Part shown: positions 7,985 to 18,756 of the stretch, in pieces
Layout: each line of letters begins with the position of its first letter
Numbering within the stretch: position 1 is the first letter of the stretch
Source of the DNA: Pseudoduganella flava
GTDB taxonomy: Bacteria; Pseudomonadota; Gammaproteobacteria; Burkholderiales; Burkholderiaceae_D
DNA length: 64,000 nucleotides
Direction: 5' to 3'
Assembly (NCBI RefSeq): GCF_007830495.1
Contig: NZ_VLKW01000005.1
Span: 62,001-126,000, forward strand
Notes under the pieces: generated by a model
The model's input: only the letters and a program-made list of their open reading frames with translations
What the model was told of the DNA's origin: nothing
Database searches by the model: none
Position numbers and translations under genes: made by a program

Positions 7985-9694
7985 ATGAGCCTCACGACCG
8001 GTAACAATTCGATCGACTCCCTTGTCTACAGCAGCTGGAACGCGACGGCGGGCATACCTGTTTCGCTGACATACAGCTTCCTCACGCGTGTGCCGTCCAA
8101 CGCTTCGGATGACGACGCGGGCGGCTTCCGGGCGATGACGGCGACCCAGCAGGCCGCCGTACGCGACGCGCTGGCCGAATGGGCCGCCGTCGCGAACATC
8201 ACCTTCACGGAAGTATCGGCGAACTCCGGCAATCTGCAGTTCGGCACCAACACGCAATCGGACAGCAGCGCCTACGCCTACCTGCCCGAGACCGGCGTGC
8301 GCAGCGTGACGATGTACCTGAACAATACGTCGAGCAGCAATACGGTCTTCACGGCCGGCACCTACGGTCCGACCGTGCTGGTGCACGAGATCGGCCACAT
8401 GCTGGGCTTGAAGCATCCTGGAGACTACGATTCGACCGGCTCGGAGCTCGGCGGTCCGTACCTGCCGGCGGCAACGGATAACGGCGACTACACGCAGATG
8501 TCGTACAACGATCCGACCAGCTATGCGATCAACCGGACGTTCATGACGACGCCGATGCTGTACGACATCCAGGCAATCCAGTACCTGTATGGCGCCAACA
8601 TGAGCTACCACGCGGGCAATGACGCCTATACATTCACCAACAACATTGCCCCCGAGTGCATCTGGGATGCGGGTGGAGCCGATACGCTGGACTTCTCCGC
8701 GTGCACGAGCGCGACGATCATCAATCTGAACGCCGGCACGTTCAGCGAAACCGCCAGCGGCTTGCACAACATCTCCATCGCCTACAACGTGACGATCGAG
8801 AGCGCGATCGCCGGATCGGGCGGGTCGACGATTTATGCCAACGCAGCCGGCAATACGCTGACGGGCGGTGCCGGCACCGACATCTTCTACGAGGGCGCCG
8901 GCAGCGATACGATTTCGGGCGCGGGCGGCCAGGATACTGTCGTTTTCACGCACGCCTTTGCGAGCTACGGGATCAACCGTGCGGGCGATACCGTGACGGT
9001 GACCGGCGACGGTATCGACAGTCTGAACGGCGTGGAGTACCTGCGGTTCAGTGACACCCTGGTAGCGGTGCGGGATCTGCCGAGCAGCGCGTTCCTGAAC
9101 GGCACCGATGGTGCCGACCGCGTTGTCGCTCCCGCGGGCAACGTCAGCATCGACAGCGGTGCCGGTCTCGACACCGTGCAGTATGTCGGTGTACGTAACG
9201 CCTACACGGTTACCGCCGCCAGCGACGGTTTCGTCGTCACGAGCGCCGCGGGTGAGACGGGACATCTGCGCAATGTCGAGCGCGTGCAGTTCGCCGACGC
9301 GGCGGTGGCACTGGACGTGTATGGCGTACCCGGCCAGATCTATCGGCTGTACGCGGCCGCGTTGGATCGCGCGCCGGACCAGCCCGGCATCGGCACCTGG
9401 ATCAAACTGATGGACGCGGGAGAAAGCCTGGCCTCCGTGGCCCAGAAATTCACGACGAGTGATGAGTTCTCGCGGCTGTATGGCCAACTCGACAATGGGC
9501 ACTTCATCGCGCAGCTGTACCAGAATGCGCTGGGGCGGACCTATGACATTGACGGGTTCAACCACTGGATGGCGCTGCTCGACAGTGGCATGACCCGCGG
9601 CGAGATCGTAGTCGGCTTCTCGGAATCGAACGAGCTCAAGGCGCAGCTGATCGGCGTGATGCAGAACGGCATCGACTACATTCCGGCGAGCTGA
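7985..9694 (+). CDS. Serralysin-like M10 metalloprotease with DUF4214
   Basis: A 569-residue secreted zinc protease. The metzincin motif HEIGHMLGLKH gives ligands H134, H138 and H144 with catalytic E135, and the Met-turn is QMSYND (M172). The middle (about 280-400) holds glycine/aspartate-rich, degenerate calcium-binding repeats such as GGAGTD and GAGSDT rather than a clean RTX array. The last 130 residues form a DUF4214-type helical region (DRAPDQPGIGTW...GRTYDIDGFNHW). There is no N-terminal signal peptide, which fits type I secretion from a C-terminal signal; no type I transporter genes are in the window. The stop abuts the stop of the convergent cyclase gene. Confidence 0.88.
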   Translation: MSLTTGNNSIDSLVYSSWNATAGIPVSLTYSFLTRVPSNASDDDAGGFRAMTATQQAAVRDALAEWAAVANITFTEVSANSGNLQFGTNTQSDSSAYAYLPETGVRSVTMYLNNTSSSNTVFTAGTYGPTVLVHEIGHMLGLKHPGDYDSTGSELGGPYLPAATDNGDYTQMSYNDPTSYAINRTFMTTPMLYDIQAIQYLYGANMSYHAGNDAYTFTNNIAPECIWDAGGADTLDFSACTSATIINLNAGTFSETASGLHNISIAYNVTIESAIAGSGGSTIYANAAGNTLTGGAGTDIFYEGAGSDTISGAGGQDTVVFTHAFASYGINRAGDTVTVTGDGIDSLNGVEYLRFSDTLVAVRDLPSSAFLNGTDGADRVVAPAGNVSIDSGAGLDTVQYVGVRNAYTVTAASDGFVVTSAAGETGHLRNVERVQFADAAVALDVYGVPGQIYRLYAAALDRAPDQPGIGTWIKLMDAGESLASVAQKFTTSDEFSRLYGQLDNGHFIAQLYQNALGRTYDIDGFNHWMALLDSGMTRGEIVVGFSESNELKAQLIGVMQNGIDYIPAS

Positions 9695-10732
<1,038 letters not shown>

Positions 10733-10778
10733 TGCGCGGAATCCAAATTGTGCATTGCACGATCCACTGCGCGTTTGA

Positions 10779-11586
10779 TCAATCACAAAGTTCAGCTTGA
10801 TAGCACTCAGCCGTGCGCGGGTGCCCGGCAGGCAGGGCGACGTGCATCGTCGTCCCCTGGCCGGGCTGGCTGTCGAGCGTCAGCTGGCCGCCGGCCGCCT
10901 TGACGCGGTCGGCGATGCCGGACAGGCCGTGGCCCTGGCATTCGCAGCCGGGCGGCAGGCCGACACCGTTGTCGCGCACCGTCAACAGCAGCGTGTCGAC
11001 ACCGCGCCCGAGCGCCACGTGCACCTCGCTGGCGCAGGCGTGGCGCAGCACGTTCGACAGCGCTTCCTGCAGGATGCGGAACAGCGCCGTCTCGGCCGCG
11101 GCAAACGCGTCGCGGTCGGCCCGGCGGCGCGGCGCGGGCGCGGCGATACCCGCCGCGTCGGGCGCTTCCGTCTCCAGGTGGCAGCGGATGCCGGAGATGC
11201 GCGCGAATTCGTCGAGCTGGCGCTGCACGGCCAGGCGCAGCCCCTGTTCCAATGCGGCGGCGCTCCGCCTCGCGCGCGCCGCGCTGCTGGTCCGCCATGC
11301 GGGCCAGCATGCCGTGGCTGTCGCGCAGCGCACGCTCGGCGGTGGTGCGTAGCGCCTGTTCGGCAACGAGCTGGCGGCGCAGGCCGGCGCAGCGTTGCAA
11401 CAGCAGCGCATGGCGCCACCACAGCACGCCGCCGAGCACGGCGAACAGGGCCGCCAGGCTCGCAAACAGGGCGACGTCGCCGTCGGCCCAGTCCAGCGTG
11501 GGATGAGCGGGCAGGGCGGCGGCGCCCGGGGCCGCCAGAGCAAGCAGCCAACCCGGCGCGTGCGAGAGATTTGCCCAGCGTTTCAT
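10779..11586 (-). pseudogene. Sensor histidine kinase, internally deleted and frameshifted
   Basis: Two frames together give a NarL-type sensor kinase. Frame one starts at ATG 11586 (AAGGG ahead) with a signal-like hydrophobic segment, one transmembrane helix (VALFASLAALFAVLGGVLWW) and a linker to REAERRRI. The second frame continues from about 11249 with LEQGLRLAVQRQLDEF and an intact ATPase end: the N box in ALFRILQEALSNVLRHA, then VRDNGVGL and GHGLSGIADR. The usual stretch between these points, with the RDLHD phosphoacceptor histidine and the rest of HisKA_3, is missing. The break is therefore a deletion plus frameshift near 11249-11251, not a single-base error. Neither fragment could autophosphorylate. 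No response regulator gene is adjacent. Confidence 0.8.
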
Positions 11587-11759
11587 CGTGTTGCCCTTGA
11601 TCATCTGTACGAGACGACCTTAACTGAACAGTACCGGCGCGGCCTTGCGCCAAATCAATCGCGGGCCGGCGCGCGGCGGGTGTTGCAATAGCTTATAATT
11701 GAGGGTTACCCTTTTGTCCGCGAGCCATTTGTGCTACAGCGGCCGCTTCAGGATTCATA

Positions 11760-12395
11760 GTGACTTACAGTATCAAGGAAATTTTCTATACGCTGCAGGG
11801 CGAAGGCGCCCATGCCGGCCGGCCCGCGGTGTTCTGCCGTTTTTCCGGCTGCAATCTGTGGACGGGCCGCGAAAGCGACCGCGCCACGGCGACCTGCCAG
11901 TTCTGCGACACGGATTTCGTCGGCACCGATGGCGAGCGGGGTGGCAAATTCGCCACGGCCGATGCACTCGTGGCCGTCATCGACAGCCTGTGGCCCGCCA
12001 CCTACCCGGCCAGCAAGTACGTCGTGTTCACCGGCGGCGAGCCGCTGTTGCAGCTCGATGCGCCGCTGATCGATGCGATGCACGCGGCCGGGTTCACGAT
12101 CGCCATCGAAACGAACGGTACGCTGCCGGTGCCGCCGGGCGTCGACTGGATCTGCGTCAGCCCGAAGGTCGGCTCCCAGCTGGTCGTCGAGCGCGGCAAC
12201 GAAATCAAGGTCGTGATCCCGCAGGCCAACCAGGAGCTGGCGGCCTACGAACACCTCGACTTCGAGAATTTCTTCGTGCAGCCGATGGACGGGCCGCTGG
12301 CCGCGTTCAATACGACGCTGGCGATCGAGACGTGCAAGCGCAATCCGAAATGGAAGCTGTCGCTGCAAACCCATAAACTGCTGAACATTCCTTGA
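11760..12395 (+). CDS. queE: 7-carboxy-7-deazaguanine synthase
   Basis: A 211-residue radical SAM enzyme that converts 6-carboxytetrahydropterin to 7-carboxy-7-deazaguanine in queuosine biosynthesis. The 4Fe-4S cysteines are C31, C46 and C49, the CX14CX2C spacing special to this QueE branch instead of CX3CX2C. FTGGEPLLQ is the SAM-binding GGE motif. The start is GTG 11760, ten bases after AGGATT. A TATAAT hexamer at 11694-11699 could serve as -10. The 60-base leader shows no recognisable preQ1 riboswitch. queD follows ten bases downstream. Confidence 0.93.
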   Translation: MTYSIKEIFYTLQGEGAHAGRPAVFCRFSGCNLWTGRESDRATATCQFCDTDFVGTDGERGGKFATADALVAVIDSLWPATYPASKYVVFTGGEPLLQLDAPLIDAMHAAGFTIAIETNGTLPVPPGVDWICVSPKVGSQLVVERGNEIKVVIPQANQELAAYEHLDFENFFVQPMDGPLAAFNTTLAIETCKRNPKWKLSLQTHKLLNIP

Positions 12396-12405
12396 TATCA
12401 CCCGT

Positions 12406-13393
<988 letters not shown>

Positions 13394-13426
13394 GATGGCC
13401 GCGCCTTTCACTCTCCGGACACGACC

Positions 13427-14344
13427 TTGAAGAACATCGGAATCGCGATCGCCGCCCCCGGCGGTTATGCCCTCGACGACGACGCCGTGGCACGCGGCAT
13501 CGCCCGGCTGGAACAGCAGGGCTGCACGGTGCACAATTACTACGACCCGGCGCAGAAACACCTGCGCTTCGGCGGCACCGATGCGGGCCGTCTGGCCCAG
13601 CTGGAGGCGGCGGCCCGCGATCCGGACGTGCAGGTGGTCATCGCCCTGCGCGGCCAGTACGGCATCTCGCGCATCCTGCCCCGCATCGACTTTCGCCTGA
13701 TGGCCGACAGCGGCAAGCTGTTCGTCGGCTACAGCGACGTCACGGCATTCCACATGGGGCTGATGGCGGCGACCGGCCGCAAGAGCTTTGCCGGCCCGAT
13801 GATCTGCGACGATTTCATCCGCGACGAACCGGTCGACTATACGCTGGACCAGTTCCGGGATTGCCTGCGCGGCCCCACGCACCATGTGCGCGGCACGGCC
13901 GAAGGCAATCCGCGCGTCGACGTCGAAGGCCGGCTGTGGGGCGGCAATCTCGCAATGCTGACGCACCTCGCCGGTACGCCGTACTTCGCGCGCATCCCCA
14001 ACGGCATCGTGTTCATCGAGGACATCAACGAGCACCCGTACCGCGTCGAGCGGATGGTGCTGCAGCTGCTGTATTCCGGTGCCCTCGAGGGGCAGCGCGC
14101 GCTCGTGCTGGGGGACTTCTCCGGCTACCGGCTGGCGCCGTTCGACAACGGCTACGATTTCGATGCGATGCTCGCGTACCTGCGCGAGACGCTGCCGATC
14201 CCCGTGCTGACGGGGCTCCCGTTCGGCCACGTCAAGCACCGCTGCACGTTGCCGTTCGGCGGCCTGGCTCACCTGGTATCGGACGAGACGGGCTTCGACC
14301 TGACGGTTACCGACTACCCGACGCTGGCGCGGCCCGACCTGTAG
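13427..14344 (+). CDS. ldcA: LD-carboxypeptidase (S66 family)
   Basis: A 305-residue serine carboxypeptidase that trims the terminal D-Ala from muramoyl-tetrapeptide during cytoplasmic murein recycling. The nucleophile is S103 in GYSDVTAF, the glutamate lies in the FIEDINEHPYR region and the histidine in VKHRCTLPFG near the end. There is no signal peptide, as expected. The start is TTG 13427, because the protein reads MKNIGIAIAAPGG directly from it and no ATG lies near. It is 33 bases after tadA and may be expressed with it. Confidence 0.9.
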   Translation: MKNIGIAIAAPGGYALDDDAVARGIARLEQQGCTVHNYYDPAQKHLRFGGTDAGRLAQLEAAARDPDVQVVIALRGQYGISRILPRIDFRLMADSGKLFVGYSDVTAFHMGLMAATGRKSFAGPMICDDFIRDEPVDYTLDQFRDCLRGPTHHVRGTAEGNPRVDVEGRLWGGNLAMLTHLAGTPYFARIPNGIVFIEDINEHPYRVERMVLQLLYSGALEGQRALVLGDFSGYRLAPFDNGYDFDAMLAYLRETLPIPVLTGLPFGHVKHRCTLPFGGLAHLVSDETGFDLTVTDYPTLARPDL

Positions 14345-14353
14345 TCTGCCGGG

Positions 14354-14367
14354 CCGTGCCGGCACGG
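14354..14367. other. Palindromic hairpin after ldcA
   Basis: CCGTGCC directly followed by GGCACGG, a perfect 14-base palindrome ten bases after the ldcA stop. There is no T run, so it may stabilise the 3' end or slow transcription rather than terminate it. Confidence 0.35.
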
Positions 14368-14375
14368 TATGAAAA

Positions 14376-14384
14376 TGGTAAAAT
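14376..14384 (+). promoter_or_regulatory. Putative extended -10 promoter for ybiT
   Basis: TGG followed by TAAAAT matches an extended -10 element. A start about seven bases later would give a 65-base leader that includes the 20-base palindrome at 14404-14423. Confidence 0.4.
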
Positions 14385-14403
14385 ACCCGGTTCATTGAAT
14401 CTC

Positions 14404-14423
14404 GTCGCGGATCGATCCGCGAC
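14404..14423. promoter_or_regulatory. Perfect 20-base palindrome in the ybiT leader
   Basis: GTCGCGGATC followed by its exact reverse complement GATCCGCGAC, 34 bases before the GTG start. In RNA it would be a leader hairpin; in DNA it could bind a dimeric regulator. Both readings are inference. Confidence 0.45.
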
Positions 14424-14456
14424 CATCTGCGACAAGCGTTATTTAAGGGCTCATCA

Positions 14457-16055
14457 GTGCTATCCACCGCAAACATCACCATGCAATTCGGCGCCAAGCC
14501 GCTGTTCGAGAACATCTCCGTCAAGTTTGGCGACGGCAACCGCTACGGCCTGATCGGCGCGAACGGCTGCGGCAAGTCCACCTTCATGAAGATCCTCGGC
14601 GGCGACCTGGAACCGTCGGCCGGTAACGTGTCGCTCGACGTGAACGAGCGCCTGGGCAAGCTGCGCCAGGACCAGTTCGCGTACGAGGAGATGCGCGTGC
14701 TGGACGTCGTGATGATGGGCCACACGGAAATGTGGGCCGCGATGCAGGAACGCGACGCGATCTACGCGAACCCGGAAGCGACGGACGACGACTACATGAA
14801 GGCCGCCGAACTGGAAGGCAAAGTGGCCGAGTACGACGGCTACACGGCCGAGGCGCGCGCCGGCGAACTGCTGCTGGGCGCTGGCGTCGAGATCGACCTG
14901 CACCAGGGCCCGATGAGCAACGTCGCTCCCGGCTGGAAGCTGCGCGTGCTGCTGGCCCAGGCGCTGTTCTCGAATCCGGACATCCTGCTACTCGACGAGC
15001 CGACCAACAACCTGGACATCCACACGATCCGCTGGCTCGAGGACGTGCTGAACCAGCGTAACTCGACGATGATCATCATCTCCCACGATCGTCACTTCCT
15101 GAATCAGGTCTGCACGCACATCGCCGACATGGACTACGGCACGCTGAAGATCTACCCGGGCACCTACGACGACTACATGCTGGCATCGACGCAGGCGCGC
15201 AACCAGCAGATGGCGAACAACGCGAAGGCGAAGGAAAAGGTCGCCGAGCTGCAGGACTTCGTGCGCCGCTTCTCGGCGAATAAATCGAAGGCGCGCCAGG
15301 CGACGTCGCGCCTGAAGATGATCGACAAGATCAAGGTCGAGGATATTAAACCTTCCTCGCGTGCCTATCCGTTCGTGCGCTTCGAAGGCGAGAAAAAGCT
15401 GCACCGCCTGGCCGTCGAGGTGGATTCGATCTCGAAGACGTTCGACAAGACGCTGTTCAAGAACTTCTCAATCATGGTCGAGGCGGGTGAACGCATCGCG
15501 ATCATCGGCGCGAACGGCGCCGGTAAAACCACGATGCTCCGCTGCATCGCCGGCGACATGGCCAAGCTGCAGCCCGATACCGGGTTCGTCAAGTGGGCCG
15601 AGAACGCCAACGTCGGCTACATGCCGCAGGATCCGACTGAAGACTTCGCGACGGACCTGAACCTGACCGACTGGATGGGCCAGTGGACCAAGGAAGGCGA
15701 CGACGACCAGGCCGTGCGCTCGATCCTGGGCCGCCTGCTGTTCGGCGGCGACGAGGTGAAGAAGTCCGTGCGCGTGCTGTCCGGCGGTGAAAAGGGCCGC
15801 ATGATGTACGGTAAGCTGATGCTGGGCCGTCACAACGTGCTGCTGCTGGACGAACCCACCAACCACATGGACATGGAATCGATCGAGTCGCTGAACATCG
15901 CGCTGGACAAGTACGCGGGTACGTTGATCTTCGTGTCGCACGACCGTGAGTTCGTGTCGTCGCTGGCGAACCGGATCATCGAGATCAAGGAAAACGAGGT
16001 GGTGGACTTCCGCGGCAACTACGAAGAGTACCTGACCAGCCAGGGCATCAACTGA
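14457..16055 (+). CDS. ybiT: ABC-F family ATPase, YbiT-type
   Basis: A 532-residue ribosome-associated ABC-F protein with two ATPase domains and no membrane part. Walker A motifs are GANGCGKST (about 34-42) and GANGAGKTT (second half). Walker B/switch segments are [11 protein letters not shown] and [11 protein letters not shown], and signature stretches include [10 protein letters not shown]. The linker between domains (about 240-310) is the charged P-site tRNA interaction motif typical of the group. Length and motifs fit E. coli YbiT, which acts on translating ribosomes. The start is GTG 14457 behind TTAAGGG. nadA follows 18 bases downstream. Confidence 0.92.
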   Translation: MLSTANITMQFGAKPLFENISVKFGDGNRYGLIGANGCGKSTFMKILGGDLEPSAGNVSLDVNERLGKLRQDQFAYEEMRVLDVVMMGHTEMWAAMQERDAIYANPEATDDDYMKAAELEGKVAEYDGYTAEARAGELLLGAGVEIDLHQGPMSNVAPGWKLRVLLAQALFSNPDILLLDEPTNNLDIHTIRWLEDVLNQRNSTMIIISHDRHFLNQVCTHIADMDYGTLKIYPGTYDDYMLASTQARNQQMANNAKAKEKVAELQDFVRRFSANKSKARQATSRLKMIDKIKVEDIKPSSRAYPFVRFEGEKKLHRLAVEVDSISKTFDKTLFKNFSIMVEAGERIAIIGANGAGKTTMLRCIAGDMAKLQPDTGFVKWAENANVGYMPQDPTEDFATDLNLTDWMGQWTKEGDDDQAVRSILGRLLFGGDEVKKSVRVLSGGEKGRMMYGKLMLGRHNVLLLDEPTNHMDMESIESLNIALDKYAGTLIFVSHDREFVSSLANRIIEIKENEVVDFRGNYEEYLTSQGIN

Positions 16056-16073
16056 TTCGGACAAAGGCAAGCG

Positions 16074-17228
16074 ATGAATACCGTAGCCATCCCCGTCAAG
16101 ACCGTCGAGTACGAAAAGCCGCTGATCGAGGATAACCAGCAGGGCGGCAGCTGTGTCGCGCACGCGTGGGCGCGCACGCCGGCGCCCGTGGCGGCCGATG
16201 AAAAGATCCTGCTGAAGGAGCGCATCCGCACGTTGTTGCGCGAGCGCGAGGCCGTGCTGGTCGCGCATTACTATGTCGATGCGGACCTGCAGGATCTGGC
16301 CGAGGAGACGGGCGGTTGCGTGTCCGATTCGCTCGAGATGGCGCGCTTCGGGCGCGATCATCCCGCCAGAACGCTCGTCGTCGCCGGCGTGAAATTCATG
16401 GGCGAGACGGCGAAGATCCTGTCGCCGGAAAAAACCATCCTGATGCCGGACCTGGACGCGACCTGTTCGCTGGACCTGGGTTGCCCGCCGGAGGACTTCG
16501 CGGCGTTCTGCGACCAGCATCCGGACCGCACCGTCGTCGTCTACGCCAACACCAGCGCGGCCGTGAAGGCGCGCGCCGACTGGATGGTGACGTCGTCGAT
16601 CGGCCTCGATATCGTCAAGCACCTGCATGAGCAGGGCAAGAAGATCCTGTGGGCCCCCGACAAGCACCTGGGTTCGTACATCCAGAAGCAGACGGGCGCC
16701 GACATGCTGCTGTGGCAGGGTTCCTGCCTCGTGCACGACGAATTCAAGGGCATCGAGCTGGACCTGCTGAAGGCCGAGTACCCGGACGCGAAAGTGCTGG
16801 TGCACCCGGAGTCGCCCGCCAACGTCGTCGCCCAGGCGGACGTCGTCGGCTCGACGTCGCAGCTGATCGCGGCGGCCGTCAGCCTGCCGGCCACGCGGTT
16901 CATCGTCGCCACCGACAACGGCATCCTGCACAAGATGCGGATGGCGGCGCCGGGCAAGACGTTCATCGAAGCGCCGACGGCCGGCAACAGCGCCACCTGC
17001 AAGAGCTGCGCGCATTGCCCGTGGATGGCGATGAACGGCTTGCGCAATCTGGTGGACGTGCTGGAAAACCTGGGCAACGAGATCCACGTGGACCCGGCGG
17101 TGGGCCGCCAGGCGCAGGTGTCGATCAACCGCATGCTCGACTTCGCGGCCGCGAAGAAGGCCAAGGTGGCGCCCGGCGCCGACCTGGCGCAAGAAGCCCA
17201 ACTGTTTAACGGAATCGGACCCGCATGA
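16074..17228 (+). CDS. nadA: Quinolinate synthase A
   Basis: A 384-residue 4Fe-4S enzyme that condenses iminoaspartate with dihydroxyacetone phosphate to give quinolinate in de novo NAD synthesis. Cluster-ligand cysteines appear in [22 protein letters not shown] and the C-terminal SCAHCPWM region. [14 protein letters not shown] and the [10 protein letters not shown] segment are typical. ATG 16074 follows GGACAAAGGCAAGCG. The stop overlaps the nadC start (ATGA). nadB, which makes iminoaspartate, is not in the window. Confidence 0.95.
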   Translation: MNTVAIPVKTVEYEKPLIEDNQQGGSCVAHAWARTPAPVAADEKILLKERIRTLLREREAVLVAHYYVDADLQDLAEETGGCVSDSLEMARFGRDHPARTLVVAGVKFMGETAKILSPEKTILMPDLDATCSLDLGCPPEDFAAFCDQHPDRTVVVYANTSAAVKARADWMVTSSIGLDIVKHLHEQGKKILWAPDKHLGSYIQKQTGADMLLWQGSCLVHDEFKGIELDLLKAEYPDAKVLVHPESPANVVAQADVVGSTSQLIAAAVSLPATRFIVATDNGILHKMRMAAPGKTFIEAPTAGNSATCKSCAHCPWMAMNGLRNLVDVLENLGNEIHVDPAVGRQAQVSINRMLDFAAAKKAKVAPGADLAQEAQLFNGIGPA

Positions 17229-18103
17229 GCACACTGTTGAATCGTTTCGCGCCGTTCGACGAGGCGCTGACCCGCGCCTTTGAAGCGAACCTGCTGGCCG
17301 CGCTGCTGGAAGACGTCGGCACCGGCGATCTCACCGGCCAGCTGGTGCCGGAAGCGGGCCGTGTGGTCGCGCGCGTGATCGTGCGCGAGGACGCGGTGCT
17401 GTGCGGCGCGCCCTGGTTCGAAGGCATCATGCACGCGCTCGACCCGGCCATCGGCATCGAATGGCACTACGCGGAAGGCGACGTGATGGCGGCCGATACG
17501 CCAGTGTGCACGCTGGTCGGCCCGGCCCGCGCGATCCTGACGGGCGAGCGCGCGGCGCTGAACTTCATGCAGCTGCTGTCCGGCGTGGCAACGGCGACGC
17601 GCCGCTACGTCGACGCGATCTCCGGCACCAGCGCCGCGATCCTCGACACGCGCAAGACGTTGCCCGGCTTGCGTCTGGCGCAGAAGTACGCGGTACGCGT
17701 CGGCGGCGGCCAGAACCAGCGCCTGGCACTGTACGACGGCATCCTGATCAAGGAAAACCACATCGCCGCCGCAGGCGGCATCACGGCCGCGCTGGTCGCC
17801 GCGAAGAAGGTCAACGCGAACGTGTCGATCCAGGTCGAGGTGGAGACCTTGGCCGAGCTGGACGAAGCGCTGGCGGCCGGCGCCACGTCGATCCTGCTCG
17901 ATAACTTCGACCTGGCCATGATGCGCGACGCGGTGCAGGTCAATCGGGGCCGTGCGCTGCTGGAAGCCTCCGGCGGCGTCAATTTCGATACGGTGCGATC
18001 GATCGCCGAGACGGGCGTGCACCGCATCTCGATCGGCGCCCTGACGAAGGACGTCAAGGCCACCGACTACTCGCTGCGCATCGTCGAGGGCGCGCTGGGC
18101 TGA
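17225..18103 (+). CDS. nadC: Nicotinate-nucleotide pyrophosphorylase (carboxylating)
   Basis: A 292-residue enzyme that transfers the phosphoribosyl group of PRPP to quinolinate with decarboxylation, giving nicotinate mononucleotide. Hallmarks are [10 protein letters not shown] near residue 28, [23 protein letters not shown] and KENHI, followed by the barrel stretch SILLDNFDL. The start overlaps nadA by four bases, so the two are translationally coupled. The stop is two bases from the stop of the convergent acetyltransferase. Confidence 0.95.
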   Translation: MSTLLNRFAPFDEALTRAFEANLLAALLEDVGTGDLTGQLVPEAGRVVARVIVREDAVLCGAPWFEGIMHALDPAIGIEWHYAEGDVMAADTPVCTLVGPARAILTGERAALNFMQLLSGVATATRRYVDAISGTSAAILDTRKTLPGLRLAQKYAVRVGGGQNQRLALYDGILIKENHIAAAGGITAALVAAKKVNANVSIQVEVETLAELDEALAAGATSILLDNFDLAMMRDAVQVNRGRALLEASGGVNFDTVRSIAETGVHRISIGALTKDVKATDYSLRIVEGALG

Positions 18104-18105
18104 TG

Positions 18106-18603
18106 TCAGCCGAGCGGTAAACGCATCGGCTGTTCCCGCAGCCCGCTCCTGTTCTCCATCGGAACGGGAGCGCCGTCCTCCTCGAATCCCATTCCTTTGT
18201 AGAGCCCATAGGCCGGCGCAAGGCTGGCCGTGACGTCCAGTCGCACTTCGGCCGCGCCGCGCTCGCGCGCCCAGCCGATCGCATACCGCAACAGCGCCTG
18301 CGCGACACCGCGCCCGCGCCGCTCCGGTGCCACCCACACCTGATACAGCCACACGGTGCCGCTTTCGTGATTGGCCCACGTGAGGCCGCACGGTTCGCCG
18401 TCGACGAGCGCGACGAGCGGCAGGTCAGCCGGCGCCGAGCAGGCTTGCGCGAGCAGGCTGGCCCACGTGTCGTCGGAACGTGCCTGCGCCTGCGCGAGCG
18501 TGACGGCGAAGGCATCCGGGGTGTCGGCGAGGGCGGCCAGGCGCAGCGCGCGCCAGGTGCGCCATTCATCGGCCGCGAAGGGCCGGATCGTGATCGTATC
18601 CAT
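18106..18603 (-). CDS. GNAT family N-acetyltransferase
   Basis: A 165-residue acetyl-CoA-dependent acetyltransferase. The CoA pyrophosphate loop is RRGRGVAQALL (motif A), followed by ARERGAAEVRLDV and a YGLYKGMGFEEDG motif B. The substrate is unknown. ATG 18603 gives MDTITIRPF, the natural beta-1 strand of the fold; longer in-frame starts would extend into the palindromic repeat upstream. It converges on nadC. Confidence 0.8.
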   Translation of the reverse strand: MDTITIRPFAADEWRTWRALRLAALADTPDAFAVTLAQAQARSDDTWASLLAQACSAPADLPLVALVDGEPCGLTWANHESGTVWLYQVWVAPERRGRGVAQALLRYAIGWARERGAAEVRLDVTASLAPAYGLYKGMGFEEDGAPVPMENRSGLREQPMRLPLG

Positions 18604-18660
18604 TGCTACAGGATACGCAACGGGGCGCGAAAACGCTACTGATGAGCTTGCATAGTGCTG

Positions 18661-18705
18661 CTGAGTTTGTGTCAACGGTGCCTGGCACCAGTGACACAGC
18701 CTCAG
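18661..18705. repeat. GGTGCC/GGCACC palindromic repeat, copy A
   Basis: A 45-base imperfect palindrome bounded by CTGAG and CTCAG. The arms read TGTGTCA..GGTGCC and GGCACC..TGACACA around a single T. Copies B to F lie at 38.2-38.4 and 43.1-43.2 kb. This copy lies between the acetyltransferase start and the transporter's terminator. Confidence 0.85.
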
Positions 18706-18709
18706 CAGC

Positions 18710-18734
18710 AAAAAAAAAGCCACCCGCAGGTGGC
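18710..18734 (-). terminator. Rho-independent terminator of the MFS gene
   Basis: On the minus strand GCCACC-TGCG-GGTGGC forms a stem-loop followed by nine T residues, 23 bases past the transporter stop. Confidence 0.9.
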
Positions 18735-18756
18735 CTCCGAAGTGTGCGGCGAACGA

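Noticed and set aside
11700..11759. A preQ1 riboswitch before queE
   Set aside because: The short leader lacks the expected loop and A-rich tail; no pairing pattern of a known preQ1 class was found.
18661..18734. One large terminator made of copy A plus the next hairpin
   Set aside because: The GCCACC/GGTGGC stem with its T run is a complete terminator alone, and copy A has relatives elsewhere without T runs.
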